Shown here in pieces: positions 26,663 to 37,700 of a DNA stretch of 64,000 nucleotides. The notes beneath the pieces were generated by a model, which was given only the letters and a program-made list of their open reading frames with translations, ran no database searches and was not told where the DNA came from. The stretch comes from an uncultured Muribaculaceae bacterium (GTDB lineage Bacteria > Bacteroidota > Bacteroidia > Bacteroidales > Muribaculaceae): NCBI GenBank assembly GCA_947381945.1, contig CANCXM010000008.1:1-64000 (forward strand). The letters run 5' to 3'. Every line of letters starts with the position of its first letter. Position 1 is the stretch's first letter. Made by a program: the position numbers and the translations under genes.

Positions 26663-28285
26663 TTATTCGGCGAGTTCGTTGGCGTAGACTTCAATCCATG
26701 TGTAACCGTTGCCGGAATCCTTGGCAGAGTCGGTAGGATCGTTGGGGTTGAGGCCATGTTTCTTCTCCCATGCATCGGGCAGACCGTCGTTGTCGCTGTC
26801 CACGCGAGGTTTACCCTTGTATTCGGGCAGACCGCCAACCTGACGGGGATCGGTGATGATACCCATCTTGTAGGAATCATTAGGCAGACGGCGCTTGACG
26901 TATGGAGTCGAGCTGGTGTATTTGTCGGCATCCTTCTCATAGATAGCCTTGCCTGTCTTGACAGTCTTGATGACACGGGCATCCACAGCATCGCGTTTGG
27001 GCTTGGTGGCACCGGCGTTTTTCAATACATAGTCGTAGGCGGGAGCGGTTTCCATGATTGTCACCTCAGCCATCTCAAAAGGCTTGTCGACCTTGATTTC
27101 AGAGATACGCTCTGTGGGGACGGGACCGCCACCTATCTGCACACCACCGGCCCAGTTGTCGGCTGTCACCTTGTCGTTGCCCCAGACCTTGTTGCCGCTG
27201 ACGTATGCCTTTCCGAACTTATCCTTGAAAGCTTTGTCGCGACCGGCTTCCATCTTGACGATACGGTAGCGGATGGGAGCATCGGGAGAGTTCGTATCGG
27301 TGATGGGACCCGGCTTAAAGTTATTGTTGATGATGTTCAGACGGCTTGTGTGGTCACCACCGTCGACCGAACGGTTCCACCAGTTGTAGGTCACATTGTT
27401 GATGAAGTTGAAATCCTCATCCATACCTATCGAGCAGTTACGCGAGATGTTCGACGCAAAAAGGTTGCGGGCGAAGGTGCTGTTGTGTCCACCGATAGTC
27501 GCGCCGAAGGCGTGGTTGTAGAGGTCAAGAGCCTCGGAGAAGATGGAATTCTGAATGGTGATGTTGACGGTCGGAAGTTTCTCACCTCTACCGGTTTCCG
27601 GGTCGCGGTTGTAGACATGACGGTAGAGCGACATGTTTTCGTCAAGACCCCATGAACCTGAAACATGGTCAAGGATAATGTTGCCGACGGCATTGCCACC
27701 GAGAGCATCGTCGCGGAAAGCCACATCCTGCGCACCGCGACGGAAACGCATGTGACGGATGACCACATCGTGGGTATCAATAAGGAAGGAAGCCCCTGTC
27801 ACGCAGACACCGTCGCCGGGTGCTGTCTGGCCGAGAATCGAGATGTAGGGGGCACGCAAGGTAATCGGTGAGTTAAGCTTGATGGTTCCGGCTACATTGA
27901 ACACTATTGTGCGGGCACCACCCTTCTCGCAAGCCTCGCGGAGAGTGCCGGGGCCACTGTCGGCAAGTGAAGTCACGACATAGACTTTACCACCACGTCC
28001 GCCGGGAGTGTATGCACCACCACCTTCGGCTCCGGGGAAGGCTATGATGTCAGCCTTAATCAGATCCTCAGGTTTTGAGGCCCAAGGACGGTAGGGACGG
28101 CCGTTTTCCTTTTCTTCTTTCATCACAATGGGCAGCGCTTCAGCCCATGCCTTGTCTGATGCAGCTTCCCATGCAGCTTCCTGACGGGCCGCGCGGGCCT
28201 TGATTGAGTCGGGAATGGTTGGATACTGCGCCGCCATATCCATTGATGCCATGACGGCCATTACTAATAATGCTGTTTTCTTCAT
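26663..28285 (-). CDS. PL1 pectate lyase
   Basis: The 540-residue secreted protein has a signal peptide (MKKTALLVMAVMASMDMAA-Q). Residues ~75-420 form a PL1-type right-handed beta-helix: 'AFPGAEGGGAYTPGGRGG', 'VYVVTSLADSGPGTLREAC', 'ILGQTAPGDGVCV' and 'DHVSGSWGLDENMSLY', the last being the wDH-type Ca-site region. The C-terminus carries a Ca-binding 'DSDNDGLPDAWEKKHGL' motif typical of secreted Bacteroidota enzymes. PL1 enzymes cleave homogalacturonan by beta-elimination. The RG-II loci I recall end with a PL1 (BT1023) that opens the short galacturonan backbone. It is last in train 1, 33 bases after a GH2 gene. Confidence 0.9.
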   Translation of the reverse strand: MKKTALLVMAVMASMDMAAQYPTIPDSIKARAARQEAAWEAASDKAWAEALPIVMKEEKENGRPYRPWASKPEDLIKADIIAFPGAEGGGAYTPGGRGGKVYVVTSLADSGPGTLREACEKGGARTIVFNVAGTIKLNSPITLRAPYISILGQTAPGDGVCVTGASFLIDTHDVVIRHMRFRRGAQDVAFRDDALGGNAVGNIILDHVSGSWGLDENMSLYRHVYNRDPETGRGEKLPTVNITIQNSIFSEALDLYNHAFGATIGGHNSTFARNLFASNISRNCSIGMDEDFNFINNVTYNWWNRSVDGGDHTSRLNIINNNFKPGPITDTNSPDAPIRYRIVKMEAGRDKAFKDKFGKAYVSGNKVWGNDKVTADNWAGGVQIGGGPVPTERISEIKVDKPFEMAEVTIMETAPAYDYVLKNAGATKPKRDAVDARVIKTVKTGKAIYEKDADKYTSSTPYVKRRLPNDSYKMGIITDPRQVGGLPEYKGKPRVDSDNDGLPDAWEKKHGLNPNDPTDSAKDSGNGYTWIEVYANELAE

Positions 28286-28318
28286 TACTGGTATATAAGA
28301 AGTTATTTATTCATTTAA

Positions 28319-30940
28319 TCATTTCCGGATACCGAATTCCTGCTGCTGCTTGTCGACTTCCTCAAGCATACGGCGACGTTCGTCCTCCGACATTGTCTCA
28401 CTGCTTCTTTTGCCGGAATTTGAATTGCCATAGTTCTGTCCGACCTTTCTCTCATCGGAGTAGAGAGCGGGAATCGTGGCAGGGACACTCTCGATGACAA
28501 GTTCGGCAGGAGTGGGCGCATGGATGCCCGGAGCCTCAACGCGCGCCTTGATTTTAATCGGACCGGCATTGCGGGTCGAGCGAATCAGAACGGGAGCGGA
28601 ACCCCACTCGATAGGACGCGGGTTGGCATGGATGGATGCATCACCGATAATCTCTCCCTCGCCTTCAACCTCAAACACTATATTCTCTTTGGCTAGACGG
28701 CGGACATGGCCGCTGTCATCGGTCACTTCGGCGATTACGACAATGAAATCCGAACCGTCGGCCACGAGAGGCTTGCCGTCATAGTCGGCACGGAGCTGCA
28801 GCTTGGTCGAGCGGCGTGAAGGCATCTTGCGCTCGGTTGCCACAACCTTGCCGTCGATTATGCCTTCGGCCACCATATTCACTTTCTGCCAATTCTTCTG
28901 CTTGTAGCTGAAATCACGGGCTTCCCAGAAATCCCAGACATTCTTGAAGACAACAGGAGCGGATGGCATGTGGCCCTTCTCATGGACAACAGGGAGCGTC
29001 CATGTCTTCTCGCCGTCATACATTGACAGACGCACAGAATCACAATTGCTGAACACAACCACATCGGGGTCGGAGAACTGGGTCATCTCATGCATGATAT
29101 ACACCATCGGGCCTGACTCGGCTACAGGATGATTCTGCTCAGGGTCTGTCTGGCTACGGAGCATATAGTAGGCATATTTCGGCTGACGGAATGCATCGTA
29201 GATACCACCCCAGTACGGGTCGGGGTGATAGCCTCGCTGATGATCGAAGGGATGCCACTGTGCTCCGCCGATGAATTTTCCGGTCGTGCGGTAGAGGCCG
29301 TCGTAGGTCTTCGCAAGCGAAAGGGCCTGCACCTTCATCGGACGTTCGCCCCAACTGCGTGAGGCACGGTTGTCATTGTTATGGGCATACCAGTCATCGA
29401 CATTCTCGCCCCACTCGCGGGTGAAGATGTTCTGCTTCGGAGCGTCGGCACGCTCGTCGTCACCCGGCCAACCGTAGACGAGGTCATAATTCTCCCTGAC
29501 ACCGGCCGAATGCTCATCGGCTGCAGCGATGGGTCGTCCGGGATAAGGATATTCATCTTTTGTAATCTGAAGAGCTGCAAGCGCGAAGTCCTCCGGATAG
29601 CGTGTCTCGTTGAGAATCGGTTCCCACATGAGCACGGAGGGATGGTTGCGGTCACGACGGATGATGTTGCGGGTGTTTTCATGGACACGCTCCGCAAACT
29701 GCGGATCCTTGTTCCAATACTGCCATCCCGGAGTGGCGACAATCACAAAAAGACCGAGTTCATCACAAGCATCCATGAACGACGGATCCATCGGATAATG
29801 GGCAACGCGGATGATTGTATAGCCGGCATCGCGCAGACGCTTGGCATCGCGCCACTGCTGAGAGTTGGGTAGCGCATTTCCGACGTATGCGAAATCCTGA
29901 TGACGGTTACCGCCGATGAGCTGACCGAAGGGCTTGCCATTGAGCATGAAACCCTTCTCCGGGTCAAACTCGAAGGTGCGGATACCGACACGGGTCGCAC
30001 CGCCGTCGATTGTCTCCTTGCCCTCCTTCACGCGCGATTCAATGCGGTAAAGCGAAGGCGAATATGGTGACCACAGCTCAGGATTCCTGACATGGAACTT
30101 CTGCGATACGGTCTTTGTCTCGCCCGGTTTGAGTGTGACTGCGGAATTACTGATTTTCTGCAAGAGTTTGCCCTCGGGACTTATGAGCGAGGTTTCGACG
30201 TAGACCTTGCGTGATTTTGTCCCAGAATTGGCGACATCAGTCTCGACCTTGACATCGGCACCCTTCTCCGACACATTATCGAAATGGACGAACACACCGC
30301 CTCCGGCAACCTTGTTTGCCTCGATTGCATCTGTAATGGCAACGGGTGACTTCGCAATCATCCAAACGTCGCGGTAGATTCCACCGTGATAGGTGAAGTC
30401 AAGGGTCTTCTGCGGTTTTCCGGGAGGGAAGCTCTTGTCATCGCTGTTGTCGGCCATGACAGCCACGACACAACTGTCGCCCGGCTGCACACCGGCCTCA
30501 GTCAGCGAAATATTTATCGGAAGATAGCCACCAAGATGCTCCTTGACCTCCTTGCCGTTGACAAAGAATTTCTGCTTGCCCATGACGGCTTCGAAATGGA
30601 GGCTGACATCCTTACCTTTCGTATCCTCGGGCATCACAAAGTGCTTGCGGTACCATGCCACACCCTGATAGTTGCGGCAACCGCTGCCCTCGGCAGGAAG
30701 GAGTTCGACAGTGTGGGGTGTTGAGACCACTTCCCATGACGAATCATCGAGATTGGCGGCTCCACCATTAGCCACATCGCCGAGATGGTAACGCCAACCG
30801 TTATTGAAGTCATAGACAATGCGTCCTGAGTCCTCGACGGGGAAAAATCCCGCCACCGAGATTTCCTGCGGAGTCACCGCCTCGGCAAAAGCCACCGACG
30901 GCAGGAGCAGGAAGGATAGGATTGTTGCAAGTATTTTCAT
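28319..30940 (-). CDS. GH2 glycosidase (candidate beta-D-galacturonidase)
   Basis: The 873-residue secreted protein (signal ending near AFA-E) has the GH2 order: jelly-roll sugar-binding (35-200), immunoglobulin-like (~205-325), TIM barrel (~328-640) and C-terminal beta-sandwiches. WEPILNE supplies the acid/base Glu445, where most GH2 enzymes have a GNE-type motif. The nucleophile lies in FTREWGENVDD (Glu509 or Glu512). RG-II needs several GH2 activities; the locus has four GH2 modules. Chain A beta-1,3-galacturonidase is one of the two activities left after the LacZ-type and GH137-linked modules are assigned, but this is by elimination only. Gaps of 8 and 33 bases link it to its neighbours. 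Confidence 0.82.
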   Translation of the reverse strand: MKILATILSFLLLPSVAFAEAVTPQEISVAGFFPVEDSGRIVYDFNNGWRYHLGDVANGGAANLDDSSWEVVSTPHTVELLPAEGSGCRNYQGVAWYRKHFVMPEDTKGKDVSLHFEAVMGKQKFFVNGKEVKEHLGGYLPINISLTEAGVQPGDSCVVAVMADNSDDKSFPPGKPQKTLDFTYHGGIYRDVWMIAKSPVAITDAIEANKVAGGGVFVHFDNVSEKGADVKVETDVANSGTKSRKVYVETSLISPEGKLLQKISNSAVTLKPGETKTVSQKFHVRNPELWSPYSPSLYRIESRVKEGKETIDGGATRVGIRTFEFDPEKGFMLNGKPFGQLIGGNRHQDFAYVGNALPNSQQWRDAKRLRDAGYTIIRVAHYPMDPSFMDACDELGLFVIVATPGWQYWNKDPQFAERVHENTRNIIRRDRNHPSVLMWEPILNETRYPEDFALAALQITKDEYPYPGRPIAAADEHSAGVRENYDLVYGWPGDDERADAPKQNIFTREWGENVDDWYAHNNDNRASRSWGERPMKVQALSLAKTYDGLYRTTGKFIGGAQWHPFDHQRGYHPDPYWGGIYDAFRQPKYAYYMLRSQTDPEQNHPVAESGPMVYIMHEMTQFSDPDVVVFSNCDSVRLSMYDGEKTWTLPVVHEKGHMPSAPVVFKNVWDFWEARDFSYKQKNWQKVNMVAEGIIDGKVVATERKMPSRRSTKLQLRADYDGKPLVADGSDFIVVIAEVTDDSGHVRRLAKENIVFEVEGEGEIIGDASIHANPRPIEWGSAPVLIRSTRNAGPIKIKARVEAPGIHAPTPAELVIESVPATIPALYSDERKVGQNYGNSNSGKRSSETMSEDERRRMLEEVDKQQQEFGIRK

Positions 30941-30948
30941 GTATATTT

Positions 30949-33243
30949 CTATTTTTTATTATCAAGATTGTCAGGTAGGATTACGTCTGAGCGCCGTTCC
31001 TCCGGTGTGACTTTGAGATTTGTGACCTTGCCGTCCCTCAGCTCAGCCTCGACAACCGTCCCTTCGGGAGCATGAAGTTTGAAACTAATGTCGCGGTCGA
31101 GGGGCCACGCGGGGAAAAGATAGATTTTATCACCGGAGGTCTGCATGAGCATTTCCTGAAAACCAATCATCGCGCTTCCACCCCAATTGTGGTCAGGTGT
31201 CCAGTCATAGCCCGGGCCAAGGAAGGCAGGGAAACGGTGTGAACCGTCGGCCCACTTTTCAGAGTTCAGTTTGAATGCCTCGTCGGTCAGACCGAGTTCG
31301 GCAGCCCAGATATTGTCCTGCTTCCATCCGGTCGTAGAGCGGAAACGCAGTGCATCGGGGTCATGCAGATATGTGTTGCGGGCAATCGCAAGATCAGCGC
31401 TGTCACTGACAGTCACTCCATAGAAACGCCACGGCCACACGGGATAGAGCTGAGGGGTCTCGACATTGTTGATGCGCTCCCAGGTCTTTGCGGGAGCAAT
31501 CATTGTCTTGCCGTCAAGAATGCGGTGCGGTATTTCGGGAATGCGTCCGAGCAATGAGGTCCATTTTGAAACAGCAGTGTCGCCCTGAGCTTTCAGATAG
31601 TCGATATAGTCACCGGTGACACGCCTAAGCGCAGCGACAGTCGACGCTGCATTGTTTGTCATCTTGTAGGTCTCGCAGCCTGAGCCTGGGAAAAGGATAA
31701 GTTTGCCATCACCGTCAAGATTCTTGCTGCCACGACGCGACGCGAGATAGCGGTAGTGCTCGTCAAAGAATGTCAGCGAACTTTCTATGAGAGGACGGTA
31801 TTCCGAAATGTCGGTCCCGGCATAGCGGGCGCTTTCGAGCATCATCTGGCAGAATTCAAGCACAGTGTCCCATTCATATTCCAACCATGCGTTGTACTCG
31901 ACACCGGGGTCGGCCCATGCAGGACGTTTCGAACCGTATTCCATCATGTTCGGAAGACCGAACAGCTCAATCTGCTCTGCGAAACAGGCACCGTCGTGCT
32001 TCCAGTAGACCTCCGAACGGAGCTCGGCATTGTCGAGCATACGGTTGTAGAAGTCAAACTGAGGCTTCATCATGTCGAAATCACCGCTTTTGAGCATGGG
32101 CCAGTAGACGAGACGCTGATTCTGCGCGGTCATCGTGCCTCCGCCCCAGTTACGGTAGTCCGGAGTGAAAATCTGGTCAGCCTTGACATGGTGGGGGTCA
32201 AAGGTGAAAAGACCGCCGTTGAACTTCGTAGGCTCCTTGCCGTAGGCGTTGCAACCGAGCATGTAGCGGAACAGCGTATAGTTGCGGGCCATGCGGCTCA
32301 CAGTGGTATCGGCATCTGTCGGAGCCGCAATATAGCTGCGCTTCCAATAGTCACGCCACCATTGGCGGGATGCCTCACGGTCGCGACGCAGATTCACACC
32401 GCGCTCAACGCTGTCGACACCCGCAACCCATTCGGAAAGGTCGGAGGTCTGACGGTTATGGAGCGAGATTGTGAAATTGAACTTCCGGACAGGCTTTATG
32501 CTTGTGAAATTCCATGAACGGTAATCGACTCCGTCATACACACTGTCGGTCACCCCTACAAAGCGGAGATCCTTACCACTCAGGCGGCCACCAGAGACAA
32601 GGTTGGCAAGCGGATTCCACAATCTGTCCTTGACAGAATCGAGCCCCTCGCGGGCAACAGTCACGTCAAAGACAGTCTCCGAAGGATTCCGGTGGAAGAA
32701 GGTCACCTCCCCACCCTTCGCTGCGATTGAATCACGCGACGTGATGAGATTCTTAGGCGACGACCACTTCCATGAGTTCTGCCTACCCTCCCCTTTCTTG
32801 AAAGGACGGTCGGCATAGCGCCAGTTCTCATAGCTGACCTCGGGCGAAATGGCCTTGGGGCTTTCAACCTCGACATGGACGACGGGATGGAAAACATCGG
32901 CCCAGAAAATGACTTTCGAACCGTTGATTTTCATCTCGCAGTACCCTTCTTCGAGTTTCAGCCTCTGGGAGAAGGGAGCGGAAGCATCACCGGGAAGATG
33001 AAGCCTGACGCGCCCCTGCTTGAGAAGGGTGCTGTGTTCGTCGTAGGCACCGCTACGGCTGATATAGAACAGCACATCGCCATCCTCGGCCCATACGTTC
33101 AGACCGATGTCGCCACCACCCACCGGCATCGAAGCCGATGAATTTTCGCTCATGCTGTTCCAGACGAAGTCCACGGGGACATTGGCCGTAAGCGATGCGA
33201 CCGAGGCAAGCAGAAGTGCTGCAAGTGAGTGTCGTTTTCTCAT
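30949..33243 (-). CDS. Secreted DUF5703-type six-hairpin glycosidase-like protein
   Basis: The 764-residue product has a signal peptide (RKRHSLAALLLASVASLTA). The N-terminal ~270 residues resemble the GH95-like beta-sandwich of DUF5703 proteins ('VWNSMSENSSASMPVGGGDIGLNVW', 'VLFYISRSGAYDE'). The rest (~300-700) reads as an (alpha/alpha)6 barrel with aromatic/acidic patches ('DPHHVKADQIFTPDYRNWGGG', 'DWTPDHNWGGSAMIGFQEML'). The fold resembles GH95, but the NxN and WEHY positions are not conserved, so the activity may be different. It sits mid-train between the SGNH esterase and a GH2 (gaps 5 and 8), and so probably acts on an RG-II linkage. No substrate can be named. Confidence 0.72.
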   Translation of the reverse strand: MRKRHSLAALLLASVASLTANVPVDFVWNSMSENSSASMPVGGGDIGLNVWAEDGDVLFYISRSGAYDEHSTLLKQGRVRLHLPGDASAPFSQRLKLEEGYCEMKINGSKVIFWADVFHPVVHVEVESPKAISPEVSYENWRYADRPFKKGEGRQNSWKWSSPKNLITSRDSIAAKGGEVTFFHRNPSETVFDVTVAREGLDSVKDRLWNPLANLVSGGRLSGKDLRFVGVTDSVYDGVDYRSWNFTSIKPVRKFNFTISLHNRQTSDLSEWVAGVDSVERGVNLRRDREASRQWWRDYWKRSYIAAPTDADTTVSRMARNYTLFRYMLGCNAYGKEPTKFNGGLFTFDPHHVKADQIFTPDYRNWGGGTMTAQNQRLVYWPMLKSGDFDMMKPQFDFYNRMLDNAELRSEVYWKHDGACFAEQIELFGLPNMMEYGSKRPAWADPGVEYNAWLEYEWDTVLEFCQMMLESARYAGTDISEYRPLIESSLTFFDEHYRYLASRRGSKNLDGDGKLILFPGSGCETYKMTNNAASTVAALRRVTGDYIDYLKAQGDTAVSKWTSLLGRIPEIPHRILDGKTMIAPAKTWERINNVETPQLYPVWPWRFYGVTVSDSADLAIARNTYLHDPDALRFRSTTGWKQDNIWAAELGLTDEAFKLNSEKWADGSHRFPAFLGPGYDWTPDHNWGGSAMIGFQEMLMQTSGDKIYLFPAWPLDRDISFKLHAPEGTVVEAELRDGKVTNLKVTPEERRSDVILPDNLDNKK

Positions 33244-33248
33244 TGAAT

Positions 33249-34718
33249 TTATTCCTTTATAGGTCGTGCATCGGGCCAGTCATCCGAGCGGAAGGATGAA
33301 ACAGGGAGACCGTCGGTGCTGAAAAGGTCACCTTCCGACGCATTCTCAAAAGCATAGCGGACAGCTACCGGATGAGGCACCTTGTCGCTCTTGACCATCA
33401 CCTTGCTACGCGAAATCCATGCCTTGGCTGGATAGAACACACGGTCCTCACCTGCAAGCTTGAACTGCTTGGACTCGAAGCTCTGCTTTCCGGCAATCCA
33501 TTCGGGAGCGCGGTCAAAGCTGACAATCACGGTGTCGCCTTTCACCTCCATCGACTTGTAGACGGGGCTTTCAGCGCCTATGCCTCTGATACCGTAGGTC
33601 TTGTTGAGCGCAAGGAGTGCGAGACGCTCTCCGGCCACCTGTTTCTTGGGAGGATGGATACCCTCGGTCCAGCCCGCATCCATCAGCACGGCCATACCTG
33701 TGTTGGGAACGATATGCTCAACCTTTGCCTGAGCCTCGCGGAGATATGCGGAATTGATGATTTCCTTGCCGGGTTCGGTGATGATTGCATAGTCGTAAGG
33801 TGCAATCTGGCAGTAGTAGAACGGGAATTCACCCTGTCCCCATAGATTACGCCAACCCTTGATGAGGGTTGAGAACATATCAGTGTATGTGTGCGCACGG
33901 TTCCAGTTGTCCTCACCCTGATACCATATCACACCTCTCATTGACATGCCGATGAGGGGATTGAGCATACCCTTGAAGAGAACACTCGGAGTGCGGTTTT
34001 TCGACTTTATCTCACCACCTGCAGCGGGGATATTGGCAGCAGCCTCCGGGAAGGCGGCAAGCATCTCATCGTTCATCCATGCCTCGCAGGCCGACCCGCC
34101 CCATGAGACAACCACCAATCCGACAGGCACACCGAGAAGCTCCTCGATGTCACGTCCGAAGAAATAGGCCGTGGCGCTGAAATTTCTCACAGATTCGGGT
34201 GTGGCTTCAGCCCATGAGCCGGTCACGTCGTCGACAGGCGTTGTCGATGAATTGCGCTTGACGGTGAAAAGACGGATGTCGGGGTTCGCGCTCCGGAGGA
34301 TTGCCTGATTCGCACCCTCTACGGGCTGATTCTTGAATCCCTTCATAGGCATCTCCATGTTGCTCTGACCGGAGCAGAGCCAAACCTCACCGAGCATGAC
34401 ATTGCTGAGTGTAAGCGGAGTTCCATCGCTCACGGTCACGTCATACGGACCTCCGGCCGACGGTGTGGGGATTGAGATTTTCCATTTGCCGTCCTTACCG
34501 GCTTTGGTGGTATATTTTTCGGAAGTCCATCCGGGAGTGACTGTGACTGTCGACGATGCTTTGGCGGTGCCCCACATATTGGCATCGGTGTTCTGCTGCA
34601 TCACCATATTGTCGCCGAAGATAGCGGGCATTTTCACTTCTGCCTGCGCTGCAAGTCCAAGGGTCAGCGCGGCCATGAGACCGAGACCCTTGATTGAGAA
34701 ATGATGATTGGTATACAT
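33249..34718 (-). CDS. SGNH acetylesterase (sialate-O-acetylesterase/SASA family)
   Basis: The 489-residue secreted protein (signal ending near AQA-E) has the layout of bacterial sialate O-acetylesterases: N-terminal beta-rich segment with 'DNMVMQQ' and 'VMLGEVWLCSGQSNMEMPM', in which GQSN Ser119 is the nucleophile, 'VISWGGSACEAWM'-like block III, 'GVIWYQGEDN' and a catalytic His in EGIHPPKKQVAGERLA. These enzymes remove acetyl esters from sugars. RG-II carries acetyl groups on 2-O-methyl-fucose and aceric acid, which are likely targets given the surrounding genes. It is separated from GH106 by 23 bases and from the DUF5703 gene by 5. Confidence 0.88.
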   Translation of the reverse strand: MYTNHHFSIKGLGLMAALTLGLAAQAEVKMPAIFGDNMVMQQNTDANMWGTAKASSTVTVTPGWTSEKYTTKAGKDGKWKISIPTPSAGGPYDVTVSDGTPLTLSNVMLGEVWLCSGQSNMEMPMKGFKNQPVEGANQAILRSANPDIRLFTVKRNSSTTPVDDVTGSWAEATPESVRNFSATAYFFGRDIEELLGVPVGLVVVSWGGSACEAWMNDEMLAAFPEAAANIPAAGGEIKSKNRTPSVLFKGMLNPLIGMSMRGVIWYQGEDNWNRAHTYTDMFSTLIKGWRNLWGQGEFPFYYCQIAPYDYAIITEPGKEIINSAYLREAQAKVEHIVPNTGMAVLMDAGWTEGIHPPKKQVAGERLALLALNKTYGIRGIGAESPVYKSMEVKGDTVIVSFDRAPEWIAGKQSFESKQFKLAGEDRVFYPAKAWISRSKVMVKSDKVPHPVAVRYAFENASEGDLFSTDGLPVSSFRSDDWPDARPIKE

Positions 34719-34741
34719 CTTTATATATGTATGATTATTGT

Positions 34742-37700
34742 TTATTTTTCAGAAATGACCGTGAGCGAGAGCGGTCCGGTCAGACCGGCAGAGATAAGGG
34801 TCTTTTCGGCCCGGCGATACTTGCCGTTGGTCCAGATTCCGTCAAAAGGAGCCTTTCCTTCGTCGGCACCAAGGAGGGCGTTGGCCCAGGTATTGGTGAC
34901 GTCGATGGTAAGGTCATTCTTCCCTTTCTTGACTGCATCTGTAATATCGACAGTGTATGGTGCCGTCCAGACTATGCCACATTCCTTACCGTTGACTTTG
35001 ACTGTCGCCACATCGTGAACACCTTCAAGATTGAGAAGCACACGGCTGCCCTTTGAAATCTTGGGAGCCTTGAATGAGGTCGAGTAGGTTGCGGTGCCGG
35101 AATAGTATTTGACATCCTCATCAGCTGATGAAGTCCAGTCGAACAGCTCGGAAACTTCCATATTGCGGCCGGTGGTGTTGAAATTCACTTTCCACTTTGA
35201 AGCGGCGAGAGGAGTGGTCACCGATTTCATCTCAGGAACTTTCCCGGAGGTAGCTGAAGTGGGTTCGCTGAACACGATGAAGGCCGATTCGGCATTGTCG
35301 AGTTTCATTTTCACGTCCGTGCGGCCATTCTTGCTCTCCCAATTGAGATTGCGGTCGATTGTTCCGGTCATCGGATTCCAGAGTTCAGGCACACGACCGG
35401 TCACACGGAATGAAGCTGTGAATTCGCGCGGCTTCTCCTCCTGATTCGAGATGAAATAGAGGTCAACGTTGTCCCCGTCGTGACGGCGATGGTTCCATGC
35501 GATATTCTCAGGCACCACAACATCGCGTTCAAGACCGTAGGCCGAGAAGTCATCATTGACGTATGGCAACTGCGGCACCACGACACCGGCCTTTACCAAT
35601 TCGGCAACCTTGGTTCTCACTTCAAGGCTAAGAGTGGTGTCGGGCATGAGCGGATGGGCCATCGGAAGGACAAGCACCTTGTATGACGCGCCACCCGGAA
35701 GGGTGATGCGGCCATTCTCGGCTTTGGCAAGACGAAGAAGGGCATCCTTGTTCATCGAATCGTAGTTATATCCCCTCATCGGATTAATCCACTTCTCGGG
35801 GTCTGCCATGTTGGCTGAATGGGTCACGCCGACGGGCATCACGCGGAGCGGTTGGCCGACATTGGCAAGACGCTTGCGCTCCGACTCCACTCGCTCAGAA
35901 CCGAAAATTCCGGGGAGCGAGGGCACGAGACGGTCGGGAAGGATGGCTCGGCGCGGAATCTCCTCGCCGGTGAACACTGCTATGTCGACAACCGGAGTTC
36001 CGTATTGCAACAACGCCTGCGCACGGCGCATATAGTCGCTCAGACCGCGGCCGCCGTCGGCAAACCATGTATTGTCCCTCTGGAAGAACAGGCCGATACC
36101 GTCGAGGGTCATGCCCGGTTTCTTGTCGAGATAGGGATTGTGGGTGTTGACGTGATAGAACATTCTGTTTATGCCGAGGGCATAGTTGCGGTCAAGCAGA
36201 GCTTTGAGCATCGCGGGAGTCTCGTCCCATGTGCCACGCACTTCGGTGAAACCCTCGGCCTGAATGATATTCTTGCCGTAGACATGGCCTCCGTGGATGG
36301 CATCAATCATGTCGTTGGGTTTGTCATGAGTCGGGCTGCGCAACCAGAACTCACCCATCGGGAAATCCACAGCCTGATAGTGGAGCATACCGTCGCTGAC
36401 CATTGTCGGCGACACACACTCGGCTGAGAAATAGCAGTCGTAATCCTTGGCTTTTTGTGCAAGGACATCATAGAAAACATCAACGACAAGCTCGGCAGCC
36501 GTCGTGCGGACGTCGCGCAACACCTTTTCAGATGTCGCCACATCGTCCACAGGTACACCTGCGAACAGAGGCAGATAGGGCATGAGGTCGTAACCGCGAC
36601 GGCGCTTGAACTCTGCAGCGAAATTGTCGCTCCAGTTCTGGCTTCCGCACTCCCAGCTGTCGACGTGCATGTATTTCAACACTTTCTTGGCAACCTCAGG
36701 GTCGACCTCCTTGAATACACGTCCGAACCAATTGTCGAACTGCTTGGCCACTGTGGCACGGCTGAATTTGTCAGCTTCAAGACCCTTTCCGGCACCACCG
36801 GTGGCGTTCGTATGGCCGGTTGCAGTGTGGCCGACACGCATTATGCGCCATTCACCCTCCGGAAGAGAGGCTGAAAGCGCACCGTTGCGCAACTGAGGTG
36901 TGAGATCAATAATCTCCTCTTTGCGAACACAGAGTTCAGCGGGAATTTCAATATCGGTTGTGGCAGGAGCAACGCGCCATACCAATCCGGCCTTGCCTTC
37001 CCACTGGTTCAGTTTCGGTTCGCCGCTGAGGACTATATTCTTGATTTTAAGATTGGGCTTCCATTTGGCTGCATCCATGTCCTCGCTTCCGGGTTCACTG
37101 CCCTCGGGAGTCCAGTAGAAACGGAAATACTTGGCGGTTGTTGGAGGGATGGCATGGGTGCTCTGCGCGTCGGTGTTCTGCCAACCCTGACGCGCGGGCT
37201 GAAGCTGCTTTATCTCCTGAAAATTCTTGCCGTCATTGCTTGCAAGCACTTTCAGGCGGTGAGCCTCATAGTTATTACCCGAAAGGATGATTTCTACGTT
37301 GCTCACCTTGACAGGCTCGGAATACTCATACTGGATGTAGCACGGATATGACGCACGGATGACACCTTTTTCGTCGATGCTCACGCTCTTTCCGGCCGGT
37401 ACCGACCCGGCAGCATCCCATGCTGTCACTTTAGGACGTTCGGCAATCTTGCGACCCTTCACCGGCATGGCAATAACGGAAATATCCTCATAATATCCGT
37501 CATAATTCTCGGGAACCGGAAGCACAAGATTCTCAACGACACCACCATTCACGATTGTATCAGCGGTCACGACCTTCTGCATCGACTCTGCTGGTGAAAT
37601 CCAAGGGCCACCCGCAAGGGCAAAACCGTCGCAGATGTGCATACCGAGTTTCAGCCCGAGGCTGTCGGCAATCTCCATGCTGCGGCCAACGAGTCGCCAC

